Shown here: piece by piece, positions 10,042 through 20,117 of the stretch | Numbering within the stretch: position 1 is the first letter of the stretch | Layout: every line of letters starts with the position of its first letter | NCBI GenBank assembly: GCA_043381765.1 | Contig: JBHJMP010001164.1 | Location: forward strand, 1-21,900 | Direction of reading: 5' to 3' | Length of the DNA stretch: 21,900 nucleotides | Source: Collodictyon triciliatum | Lineage: Eukaryota > CRuMs | Position numbers and translations under genes: made by a program | Notes under the pieces: generated by a model | What the model saw: the letters and a program-made list of their open reading frames with translations, nothing else | What the model was told of the DNA's origin: nothing | The model's database searches: none

Positions 10042-13000
10042 CTACTCACGAAAAACAAATAAGTGGTACATAGTCTCAGATGACAGATAGGACTTTGGCA
10101 AGGGGCGGCAAGAGTCAAAGGGGATGGTATGTAAGAAAATATACTGACACAGCTGGAAAGGTCTAGTAGATTGTATGACAAACTCATCCACCCAACGACT
10201 TACTTTTTTCGTGCTGCAAAACCAGAGACTGTCTTCAGCTCCTTCATCGAAGAACCCTGATTTTGTGCTGCGCTCTTTTGAGATGTGTCGATGCTCGTTG
10301 AATCCCTGAATTTAGATATATTTACTGTAATTCATGTAATGAGAAACGACATCCCCACCACCCAATCAATCGTGTAAGTCATATTATCTTCAAGATACAG
10401 AAAATATATTGATTAGGTGCCATCGCATCTTAATAAACCACCGAGCAAGGGTTTGCTAATTCTTAATCTTTTCTTTTAATTTATTTCTTTTTTATCTTCT
10501 TTTTTAATTTTTTTTTATCTTCAAGTGGTAGGTAACATCTTTCAGTGAAGAAACCTTCGTGTCTGGAAGGTCATCGAATCCATGTGGCTCTGGATGACAG
10601 ACATCACTAAGCCCTGGCGAGTCTTTGGTCTGGCTGCTGCGATGCGGGGCATCGTGGGGCTGCTGGGTTTCTGCTGAAGTCCCGTATTTACCTTGCCTGT
10701 GGGTGTGCCAAGCGCAGCACCCAACGGAGGGAAAGTGATAGGCTTTTCCACATGCACAAGAATTGGAGCTGTATAGGAGGTTAAATGGATATGAGCGATA
10801 ATCAGAATCGCACCTAGACAGAACATTTATTGTTGCATCTTGCAAAATCTAGTTTGCTGTCATTTATCTCATTTATTTCGGTATGTTTAGATATAAAAAA
10901 AAAACCTTGAATTACGTCATCGTATTCTTTGGTTCTTTAATAGAATATATATGTTTAGGAATTCGGAGAGTGTAAATGTAAATATTTGTTTCGGTTCAGC
11001 GGTTGATTGCATACAAATACTTCAGTTATTGTTCCAAGCTCTTTACCCTTTTAGTCGGGGTGTGTTTTCTGATGAAAGGGAAGATACTAGGGATGGTGAC
11101 CTTCTAAGAGAGGGCATTTCGCTCATAGATTTCTAGATAATAGTACAAATAAAAATAAGTTAGTTATACATGGAACACTAGGACGAGTTTTTTGCTTTTA
11201 CTTTTGCTTTTGATTTGATTTGGTTTCTTCTCTACCTCTTTAAGACATACAGTCAAAAAAAAACCGAAAAAACTTTGTAAAATGACTTTGTACTTTGTGT
11301 GTCTTCCATTTATAAAATGTCCGCATCATCAAGCTTTTGTTGTAGAAGGATGATGCTTTTTGCGATTTCTTTGCCTCGTTTCTATTCCTAATGAAGGCAT
11401 CTAGAGCAAAACGCACTAGTACAAAGAAAAAAATTATTTGTCTTTTCCAATCGATCAATTAAAGTGATATTTATGCAGCTAATTTTAATCCCATCGCGGT
11501 TATTGAATAAACACCACATGTGTTTAATTTAATGAATTTCACTCACACAACAATCTCGCCTGAAAAGAAAGTATTGATGGGTGGTTTCTTTTCAGGAACG
11601 TAATGCATTTTATTTCTTGATTCCAGAGTGAGAGGCTTGTTCTTAGAAGATGTTGATTCCGGAATCTAATTTCATATTTGTTGTTTTGATGATGGCAATA
11701 TCTTCGCACCTTACATTTACATATAAGGCTATTTTTAAACAGTCTATCACAGGGAATAAAGCAATCACAGATTAATTTATTTTGAAAAAGGATTATAAAC
11801 AGAATATAATACAAATGAAAAGGCAACCTCATAGATACCAGCATCAACAACTTCTTTTTCTTCTTGCGGGTGGCATAATTTGAAAGAACTTTAAAATAAT
11901 GTCTCACGTTAATAATATTACACCTTTGCTTCGCTATTGGAAGCAGTTTTCCGCAAAGTTGCCCCCACACAAACCATTTGCGCCAGAACTTCTTTCTTAT
12001 CTCGGAATTAAACTGTAATTGCCCCAAGGATAAAGTTTTTTGGTTTAATTGTATACTGTCTCAAATAAAACCCCATTCATAAACTATTTTCGAAAGATAT
12101 TCAATTAAAACAAAAATGCATATCAGTGGGTATTTGATATAAATGCTGCAATTGATGATGAATTACCACAGTGGCTTGCATTTGCAGCAAGCTTTGCAAA
12201 TGCTTTTCTTTTGCGCTCCATTTATACCAAACAGCGACTATTTTTCTGGTCTTTCCTTGCGATAAACGACCTTTATTTTTTTAATTTATGGTCATTAAGA
12301 CCATCATGACAAGTAAACTAAAGCAGGTATTAAGAAAAAGATCAATTAACCATCTCGTTTGAGGTGATATGTATTTTTTTTTTTTTATTCTCCCTTTCGA
12401 TTTTGTGCAGGATATTGGATTGAGGCGATATGGGTATAAAATATTTCCAAAACTAATAAAACTGCTTACTTTTTAGAAGGTCCTCTTTTTTATAGACTTC
12501 TCTCCAATGTAATATATATGACTTCATGTACGATAATGTTCTTTTCATAATCCTCCTCTGATACATCATGACTGTTTTTTTTATTAGTAATTTTCTTTGA
12601 AGGCGGTAATTTTTGTAGGATCTTAGAGCATGAAATACTCTATTCTTTAGACGAACCTACATGAATAAAAAAAATAGTCACAATTTATCAGGTTTCAATG
12701 GTGAAACTGTAAATATAATTCAGATAAATCATATGCATTAGTAATTGGGCCAATAATGGATAATTACTATATACAGCTGTGCAACTCCTTTCTCTCGAAT
12801 TTTTCTTGAATCTAACTCTGAAACGAATTCCTGTGTTTACGTAATCTTTCAGAAAGTGCTCTTTTGAATTGAAATCAAGAGAAAAAATTAAATATTTGGT
12901 CGATCGGTGATGGATTTGACTATGGTTTGCTCCTTATACCATTAAATAATTCACAGCATTTTTCAACTGGGACATCTCCACACTGACAGAATTTTGAATG

Positions 13001-14462
13001 CTTCGTGGAATTGATATATGAAAGATGTTATAATTAGCATAGTATCTCATAATTTTATGACAAGATATGATGTCGACCCCCTCTTACAGAAACTGAAGAA
13101 AAGAAAAAAATATGATAAAAAAATTTTACAAACTTGAATTATTAAAAACCTGCATTCTTCTATTACGATTCCAGATGTTAAAAATTCGGTGATATGCTCT
13201 ATTGCCTCGAGCAAATATGCTTTCTCTCTGTCTAAAGTTTGAGAGATACTTGCGTGCTATTGATAGAATGATATTAAGGTTTTCTTTATAAGTGATGAAT
13301 AATTTGAGATGAGTATGCATATAAAGTGAAGTATACTAATGAAGATAAGTAAACTATTTCATACATATTTTGAAAACTGGTCGGAATTGGGGCAACCAGC
13401 CATGTCCGACATCGTCCCTGATGATAGTTCTGAAATAGAATAAACTATATCGATAACTCTAGAATCAACCATTAAACCATGTTAATTTTTCCAACTTATC
13501 ATTATTAACATGAATATATAATGTCTTGTTTACACTTTGGTATATTACAGAAAAACGCAAATTTGAAGAAAATTTGATTTGGTTGATAACATTTTTTTGA
13601 GAAAGCCATGAATGATTCATCAACGGAAGTGACCTTTTGAAAAATGGGTGCACGTTCACATCTTCATATGCATTGTGCCAGCGCAACGCTGAAGAAACTA
13701 ATGGCATCTGATTTTTTTGAATTTTGATGGAATCCAACCCGAAATAAATGAAAGAAAATAATGACAAGAAATTATTGGCCTTAAATATAAAAAAATTAAA
13801 GCAGTTTCTATGTAATTTATTTCACCTGTCTCTTGCACATCCGGGTTTTGCATCAGGCTTCTTTGAATAAACTCATCATCATCCTGGATTGGATCATGGT
13901 GGTGTTTGCTGAAGTAGGTATCGACATAATAATCGCAATTTCGCCTAAATATGTTTAATTAAATGATTATCGCATACCATGGACAGTTTTCCATACAAAC
14001 GGACTATATCGCGCATCTTTTGCTCGATCACTGCGGTGGGCAGCCTCTCACATACAACATCTTCTCCAATCACAATATCCCACAACTGCCGCAGCTCAGA
14101 ATACAGTTCCTGTTGCAACAGCAATCCAACTATATCACAAAGTCTCTTGATGGAATCAAAGTACATAGAAAAACAAAACAAAAAAAACATACGAATTGAA
14201 GTAGAAAAATAAGAATAAAGATAAAGATCAAATTGAAGTAGAATCAGGACTAGAAAAGAAAAAGAAAAGGTATGGAGATAGAAAAAGAAGCTGCACGAAT
14301 GTTGGTTTAACATACGTCATTCTCTGCGAGTCTCTGTGAAAGGGCTCCGACTCGCACTTGCGCGTATTCTTCTTGTGGCAGGTTTTGGCTCAGCTGTTGA
14401 GACAAGAGAAGTGGCGACTCTGCGGGCGGCGGCAAAGGAAGTGTCCATTTGATCGCATTCAT
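10042..14462 (-). CDS. Sfi1/centrin-binding-like repeat protein
   Basis: Seventeen exons (minus, 5' to 3'): 14462-14316, 14145-13978, 13883-13826, 13688-13634, 13429-13365, 13256-13150, 12982-12940, 12860-12775, 12557-12470, 12270-12167, 12012-11828, 11665-11547, 11415-11294, 11132-11047, 10813-10555, 10305-10204, 10152-10042; about 634 residues. After a Pro/Leu/Gln-rich N-terminus come repeated helices with an aromatic/Leu-x-x-Trp core followed by basic residues: RIFNIWNRNRR, YILHWREVYKK, VWYKWSAKEKH, FWRKWFVWGQL, LSLWNQEIK, TFYKWKTHK. This resembles the Sfi1 repeat, each copy of which binds a centrin at centrosomes and basal bodies. A Ser-rich linker and a Cys/His cluster follow. All phases chain, but exons 7-8 and 12 had rival readings. 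Orthology to any named gene is not claimed. Confidence 0.6.
10555..10813 (-). other. Sfi1-like gene exon 15: Cys/His cluster, open in two frames
   Basis: In the frame that keeps phase with exon 14, residues read CACGKAYHFPSVGCCAWHTH, with Cys and His spaced as in small zinc-binding folds, then His/Pro/Asp-rich sequence. A second frame is open from about 10826 to 10542 (rich in Pro/Ala/Thr/Arg) and could join a different reading of exon 10204-10305 that stops at 10200-10202. The first reading is preferred because exon 14 ends in phase 2, and because exon 16 then leaves through a perfect GTAAGT donor to a clean terminal exon. Confidence 0.5.
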
Positions 14463-14876
14463 GTCAACTTCTCAGCTGGTGAGCGTGCGCAGTCGTTTCG
14501 ATATGGCTACAGGCGCCATCCTCGTTTTAATTCTCACCAGTGTATTATTCTTGTCTCTTTTTTTTTTTTTTTTTAAGAAAAAATAACTTTTGCGTGTTCT
14601 CGACTTGGCCTTTTTTTTCTTGTTTATTATTTTTAGGTTTGCTTGCTTATTGCAATTATATATGTGTCCACGTGACTTCACGAAACCGTTTGACTGCAGA
14701 GTGTTGAAAAGAGTCAGATAAACACAAGTTTGAATGTGTTGACAGGTGGCGCTTCGGACGTGCTGTCATTCAAGTCTGGTGAATCTGCACTCACACAACC
14801 AATAGAATTAGCTCAACCCGGTGATAGATGGTTACATTAAGTTAATCACGAGGTTTTACAAATGATACAGAATGTA

Positions 14877-14904
14877 AATTGAATTGAATTGAATTGAATT
14901 GAAT
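14877..14904 (+). repeat. (GAATT)n pentanucleotide repeat
   Basis: Five perfect copies of AATTG sit between two genes transcribed leftward. Confidence 0.9.
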
Positions 14905-14980
14905 ATTAACAGTGTTACTTAGACTTATATTTGCGAATCGCTATGAGAGATTATTTGTAGTGAAGTGAGACTTTGTTGAG

Positions 14981-15000
14981 ATATATATATATATATATAT
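14981..15000 (+). repeat. (AT)10 dinucleotide repeat
   Basis: Ten AT units lie immediately beside a TTTATT hexamer, in the presumed 3' end of the CorA gene. Confidence 0.95.
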
Positions 15001-15005
15001 TTATT
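15000..15005 (-). terminator. candidate poly(A) signal of the CorA-like gene
   Basis: AATAAA on the minus strand lies about 150 bp downstream of the CorA-like stop codon (15161-15159), the expected distance. Confidence 0.45.
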
Positions 15006-15158
15006 ATATGGATGCAAGAAAAGTTGATTCGCAAGAGAAGAGACAATGCGACGACAATCAGGGTGGCGAAGAAAAAGGAAAGGAGAAAAGAAGGAGAAAG
15101 AAGAATTAAACGTATGAAGTTGTCTTTCTACATTAATTGATGGCAGATGCGTTGGTTC

Positions 15159-18100
15159 CTAATTGAACTTGAGGAGTTTTTTGCGCCAAAAGATAAAGCT
15201 GATCAGCGAGGCGGTGACTATGAGCAACAACCAAAGGTATGTGTATCCAAAGCGCCATTTAAGCTCTTCGATACCTTGGACGTTCATCCCATACATGGAA
15301 GAGATAAAAGTAAGGGGAATAAAGATGGATGAAATCACAGTCAGAATCAACATCGCCTGGTTGACCTTCTGCTTTTGAATATCGGAGTACATGCTGTTCA
15401 AGCTGTTCGCCATTTCCATGCAGGAGTCTGAAAGGTCATTGATTTGGAGTGTTTCATCAAGGATGGTCTTGAAGAATCGCTTCGTCGGCACCGAAATCAA
15501 ATCGCTGGGTACTTCTTCTCCAGAGAGCCTTGTGAGAACCTCGCGCATGGGCCAAAGATTGCGCCGAATCATCGTAACTTCACGCTTAATGCTGTAAACC
15601 TATTTAGTCACACTTTTAGTGTATGATATATTGACGGCAGTTAATTAGCGTCGCTTACATTAAACCCATTCAAATTAAATTTTATTTTAATTGAACATGG
15701 AAATGTATATTCATGCACGGGCGTGTGATGAGTAAAGTGGTGAATGTATAGAAAAGCGGCGCCAAGTAGTTTTCCATTTGTAACGCTGTATTTCTCAAGA
15801 GTTAGACCTTAGTGTTGAGAGCTGCTGTAGCCCTTTCCATCATTTTTGCTTCAATTTCTTCCAGTGTAGAATACATGCTCTCCAATATTGGATAGCAGTT
15901 TCGGAAAAGAGCCTCGACCAATACGTACATAAGATAATCAGCTACAAAAATATAGGCTTACTTTGGTTGTTTTTTTTTTTTGTTGTTGTTTTTGTTTTTG
16001 TTTTTGTTTTTGTTTTTGTTTTGTTTTTATTTTTGTTTTGTTTTTATTTTTGTTTTGTTTTTGTTTTGTTTTTGTTTTGTTTTTGTTTTATTTTTGTTTT
16101 ATTTTTGTTTTATTTTTTTATTTTTGTTTTTTGTTTTTTTAACCATGCTATTCCCAAATGGAGAGAAAATAAGATATGAAGTCGGATGCAAATATATGAT
16201 TTGAGTTTTGAAGCGACAAAACCTTGAATTTAATCATTCAAAGGATAAGCAGAAAACGGGATACTTCATAGATGAACAAAAGCGAAACCTCCACTGCTTC
16301 TCACTTTGGAAGTAGCTTTTGCAAGCCTTTTTCGAACGTCTGTCCAAACATCACCAGGCTTTCCTTCTTGGAATGTGATGAGCGTTTCATTTTCCGAATC
16401 CAGTAAAAAGCAAACCTGTTCTTGCTCAATCTCAAATCTGGTTTCATTCATAGTAATCATTTTTGCAATGACGAAAACCTGGTGTGGTAATTTGAGTCAG
16501 TGGTAGAAATGGAAGAAAAGAATGAACAAAAAAAAAAAAAATTCAATCGAGTGAATAGGGTACTGTTAAATATAATTGGTTTTGATTATTAGGGAATCTC
16601 AAATAAAAGTGTGAGTCCAGATTATTGCTTTTCCTTGCAAGTGAATAATTAAAACCATATCTTGGTGTATTTATTTATTTCAATATTTTTATTATGAACA
16701 AAAAAAGCCTCTTCTTTCTCTGGAAATAATATTATCTTCATCGCCTAAGTATACCTGGCCTTCATTTTCGTTTACTTCCACTTTGGGTCGATTTGTAAAG
16801 TCTGTGATGTCTGACTACGATATGATGGCAAAATGACATGAGAGTACCGTCGAACTTACGGGAGAAAAAAAAGGGGAAGGAGAGTATTATTGTATCACAA
16901 GCAAGTTGGGTGGACTGAAAGAGTGCTGAATTGAAGTAAAGCTACCAAGATGATAGGATGAATTCTATATTGGCCACACACTTTTTTGACAAAAGGAATA
17001 TGGATTCCTGTAGACAAATCAATCAGTATGAGATTGAATATTGGAAATATAATCGAAGAAATTAAAATTTCAAAAAAAGAAAGTTGGGTCTCTGGTACCA
17101 TCTACGTTCAGCCATCTCACTTTAGCCCAGGAAGGACGTCCGTTCACAAGAGTCTGCTGCCTACTGGAATATATCTGCTCCGATTCCAGTCTCTCTACAG
17201 AAAAATCCAGACACGTAACTTCGACCAACGCATCGGAAAGCTATCAAAACAACGAAAAATGTGGTGAACGATTGCACACACCCAACCAATATGAAGGGAA
17301 CCCGTTTTAATATTTTCAATCATATTCTGTTTTAAAAAAATCATCAAAATTCATCCAAAAAGATTAAGATCGCCAGACCTCGACATCTGCTGATGTATCG
17401 ACACCACCATCCGCAGCCATCTCATTGAGCGCCTCGTCAGACACAATATGGCCGAGCTGAGGCGACGCCCTGAGGCTAGCAGTGAGAGGCTGCGACAAGA
17501 GCTGCATCTGTGGAGACTTCCTTGCCGTAGACAACGAGCCACTCGCACGGGCGGCTGAATGCGGCTCGTCATCGACCTCCTCGACATGCAGCGCAGCCTC
17601 AAAGACCGACGAGTCGCGCTCGCTGGTCCGGCGCTTGGGCGACGACACAGAAGGCTGCTGCGTACGGGGCTGTGACTTTGTACTCAAGTTTGTGTGTTTG
17701 CGCAGATACGGCCGTGCATGTTTGCGGCTTTGTGTGGATTCGTGCTGCGAGCCTTCCAGTGACTCTGGCTCGCGGCATGCCGCGTCCTCGTCTCTCTGTG
17801 GTGCTGTGGAAGTGGTGCTTGGCAGGATTTCTGTCTCGATATCTTCGAGACCCGTGCTTTTGTTCGTACCTGTGTTTTATATCTGTGTGTTTTATATCTG
17901 TGTGTTTTATATCTGTGTGTTTTATATCTGTGTGTTTTATATGTGTGTGTTTTTTATGTGTGTGTTTTTTATGTGTGTGTTTTTTATGTGTGTGTTTTTA
18001 TGTGTGTGTTTTTATGTGTGTGTTTTTATGTGTGTGTTTTTTATGTGTGTGTTTTTTATGTGTGTGTTTTATATGTGTGTGTTTTATATGTGTGTGTTTT

Positions 18101-18658
18101 ATATGTGTGTGTTTTATATGTGTGTGTTTTATATGTGTGTGTTTTATATGTGTGTGTTTTTTATGTGTGTGTTTTTTATGTGTGTGTTTTTTATGTGTGT
18201 GTTTTTTATGTGTGTGTTTTTTATGTGTGTGTTTTTTATGTGTGTGTTTTTATGTGTGTTTTTTATGTGTGTTTTTTTATGTGTGTTTTTTATGTGTGTG
18301 TTTTTTATGTGTGTGTTTTTATGTGTGTGTTTTTTATGTGTGTGTTTTATATGTGTGTGTTTTATATGTGTGTGTGTTTTATATGTGTGTTTTATATGTG
18401 TGTGTTTTATATGTGTGTGCTTTATATGTGTGTGTTTTTTATGTGTGTGTTTATATGTGTGTGTTTTATATGTGTGTTTTATATGTGTGTGTGTTTTATG
18501 CCTGTGTTTGTGTTTTGGAACGTTCGGTTCGGAGGCAGACTCGTCCTTTGTGTAGCTGTGGACTTGTTGCTGACGCTCCAAGTTTTGATCACATGGGAAA
18601 GAACTCCGCTTTCCTCCTTGTCGGCTGGGTGGCCTTCCAGATCCTCCAGTTCCTCCAT
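15159..18658 (-). CDS. CorA-type Mg2+/divalent cation transporter
   Basis: Nine exons (minus): 18658-18541, 17869-17379, 17326-17287, 17194-17099, 17007-16946, 16814-16755, 16478-16289, 15941-15808, 15599-15159; about 543 residues, every phase consistent. Residues 1 to about 220 are a hydrophilic Ser/Glu/Arg-rich extension that bacterial CorA lacks. The CorA domain starts near RPSWAKVRWLNVDG, continues with GQYRIHPIIL, NRPKVEV, EQEQVCFLLD and GKPGDVWTDVRKRL, then a long stalk helix, and ends with two membrane segments (about 480-500 and 517-535). The signature GMN (501-503, MYGMN) follows the first, and a basic C-terminus the second. The protein should form a homopentameric channel for Mg2+ or a related cation. 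It looks closer to CorA than to Mrs2/Alr. The membrane is unknown; no targeting peptide is evident. Confidence 0.87.
15973..16140 (+). repeat. T-rich repeat (TTTTTG/TTTTTA)n in CorA intron 7
   Basis: Irregular TTTTTG and TTTTTA hexamers and pentamers fill half of the intron between CorA exons 16478-16289 and 15941-15808. Plus-strand open frames through it (Phe/Val/Leu-only) are artefacts. On the transcribed minus strand the tract reads as A-rich. Confidence 0.95.
17870..18540 (-). repeat. CorA intron 1: 15-bp minisatellite
   Basis: About 40 copies of a 15-bp unit (plus strand ATGTGTGTGTTTTAT or ATGTGTGTGTTTTTT, with a few 14-bp and shorter variants) run from about 17872 to 18505. Variants are clustered: ATCTGTG-type units at 17881-17940, TTTTTT-type in two blocks, TTTTAT-type between and after. 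The block fills the first intron of the CorA-like gene, between donor GTCTGC (18540) and acceptor ACACAG (17870). As 15 is a multiple of 3 and the unit has no plus-strand stop, all three plus frames stay open for 270-350 codons; these are not genes. Confidence 0.9.
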
Positions 18659-19819
18659 TGTGGGTTGGATCTATGTTGTCCTCTTTTGTCCTCTTTTGTT
18701 GCCTTTTGTTTTCAGTCTGCCTGGGCTTAGTTTTAGGTTTAATTTACATTGTTATGACTGAAGAGACGCCAGAGAAGTTTTCGTTAAGGATTAGAGCGAA
18801 CCGAGGATATAGTACAAGTATGTTTATTTGGGGCGTTGCGCTTGTCATCATTTATATATTAATATTAATATATAATTGATGACAGCGCTTTTTTTTTTTC
18901 TCGCTCCGGGAGAGAAAGAACGAAGAAACTAGAAATAAAAGTAGGAGCAGAAAGAAACCAAACTTCTCTGCCTTGAAGAAGGTTGCTTCCAGCCAGAGCT
19001 TCAGAGGCCAGTTCATTTTTGATAGGTACGCAAAGAGGTGACCAAAACAGTAGAGGCATTTTAAATGAGAAAAAAGAGAAGGGACAAGGAATATCGGAAA
19101 GTTAGATTGGTGGGCACAGTGTAAACTGGAAAGCGTTTCTTGACAAATAGAAAACAATGATGAAAAAATATAGCATAGCAGTTGTTTATGGCGGAGGACT
19201 ATCTACATCTTCGCTGGGCTATGGAAGAAATAAATGATTTATAGTAAGTTAAGCTTTAGCGCGTTGAACTGAAAGTGAGTTGATGAATGGAATATAATAT
19301 ATAAACCAATGAAATAAGATAGAAGAAACCCCAATTACTTAAGCTATGAAATCCCAGATAATGAGCTAGTTGCATCCTGTAGCATTTGAGGTTGCTTGAT
19401 ACATAATTTCGATGTTATAGTCCTTAGCACAAAATAATCATGTACTTGTTCTTTGCATCATTAATTGTTTGACCCGAACTGATGAGATGTATATCAGAGA
19501 AAGATTGATTTTGCTTCTTTGTTCCTATGCTAATGTAGTTCATTCCGCTTCCGTGAGACCGTCGAGCAAAATTCTTCTTGTGGCATTCTACAGTGACTGG
19601 TTTTGATTAGCAACTCCATTGAAATTGGAGTTATCTTCGCCTTAATTAATATTATTTCTTGAAAAGAGCATTAATCATACGCCACGCCATACTTTCTCAT
19701 TGGTCGATTATATGATATAATTTGGTGGCACTTAGATTTGGTTCGTGTAATTATGTTCAGCTTGGTTCCTTCACCACTTTTTAGAGTTGGGTAAAGAAAG
19801 TAATTTTGCAGAAGCCTGG
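18659..19819. other. unresolved intergenic or 3'-terminal region
   Basis: The CorA promoter must lie at the left end. On the minus strand there is a Leu/Phe-rich open frame (19157-18852) that could encode a membrane helix followed by KKKK, a second frame over the same bases, and a 36-codon frame (about 19650-19532) after a possible acceptor. An AATAAA on the minus strand (18828-18823) could end the gene upstream. None of these joins convincingly to known exons, so I assign no gene. Confidence 0.35.
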
Positions 19820-20038
19820 TCAAGAAAGGCTTAGACTGCATGGAATTATAATGCCACCAGTGATTCGGGAGAAGTTCGACTCACATTTCAAACAGGAAGA
19901 CAATAAGAACTCAAGAATAGTTCTGGTTAATGAGATAAGCTCCACCTTTGAGTTAGCACTTGCTGTATGATTGTCTCCCTGGCTAATGTCATGGCCTAAT
20001 CGAGCGTGCAAACGAACCCAGTCCCCAGAGTCGAAAAT
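19820..20038 (-). CDS. candidate alternative 3' exons of the His/Pro-rich gene
   Basis: A 31-codon block (20038-19946) beginning IFDSGDWVRLHARLGHD has an acceptor (AACCAG) and a donor (GTGGAG), both in phase 0, so it could follow exon 20234-20212 of the upstream gene in place of its stop-containing exon. The same frame continues open through the putative next intron to a TGA at 19820-19822. I do not recognise the sequence. Confidence 0.35.
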   Translation of the reverse strand: MFDSGDWVRLHARLGHDISQGDNHTASANSKVELISLTRTILEFLLSSCLKCESNFSRITGGIIIPCSLSLS

Positions 20039-20117
20039 CTGGTTAGCATTCACTTGCTTTGGACACGAACTCAGACTAAGCCAACAGGAAAGTAAAGCAT
20101 ATCTTTTGCTTTTTCCT

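Larger units (their letters stand above)
14463..15158. promoter_or_regulatory. intergenic: Sfi1-like promoter and CorA 3' end
   Basis: No gene is visible in these 700 bp. They hold, from left, the likely promoter and 5' UTR of the Sfi1-like gene, a poly-T tract (14559-14574), a pentamer repeat, an (AT)n tract and the probable poly(A) signal of the CorA gene. I could not identify a core promoter element. Confidence 0.5.

Noticed and set aside
11547-11665. Reading this Sfi1-like exon in the frame beginning IPESTSSKNKPLTL
   Set aside because: It is open, but its end phase does not fit the next exon, whereas the alternative frame (HLLRTSLSLWNQEI) fits both neighbours and continues the Trp repeat pattern.
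11903-11923. A 21-bp GT-AG segment as an intron
   Set aside because: It is too short to be spliced by known machinery and is in frame without stops, so it is treated as coding.
12940-13090. A 5-bp micro-exon followed by a frame reading IQNSVSVEMSQLKNAVNYLM
   Set aside because: The reading is attractive, but its end phase does not match the next exon; the acceptor at 12983 gives a phase-correct exon without a micro-exon.
13945-13977. A 33-bp GT-AG intron in the Sfi1-like gene
   Set aside because: Using it puts the next exon out of frame; a normal 94-bp intron to the acceptor at 13884 keeps phase.
15967-16204. Phe/Val/Leu-only open frames
   Set aside because: T-rich simple repeat inside an intron of the CorA gene.
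17872-18505. CRISPR-like array
   Set aside because: The units are contiguous 15-mers with no spacers, in eukaryotic DNA.
17482-18761. Three overlapping long plus-strand open frames of Cys/Val/Phe/Met pentapeptides
   Set aside because: They exist only because a stop-free 15-bp repeat is a multiple of three; the flanking bases are exons of the CorA gene on the other strand.
18658-18879. Plus-strand 73-codon frame with hydrophobic segments
   Set aside because: It runs antisense to the CorA promoter region and has no splice or family support.
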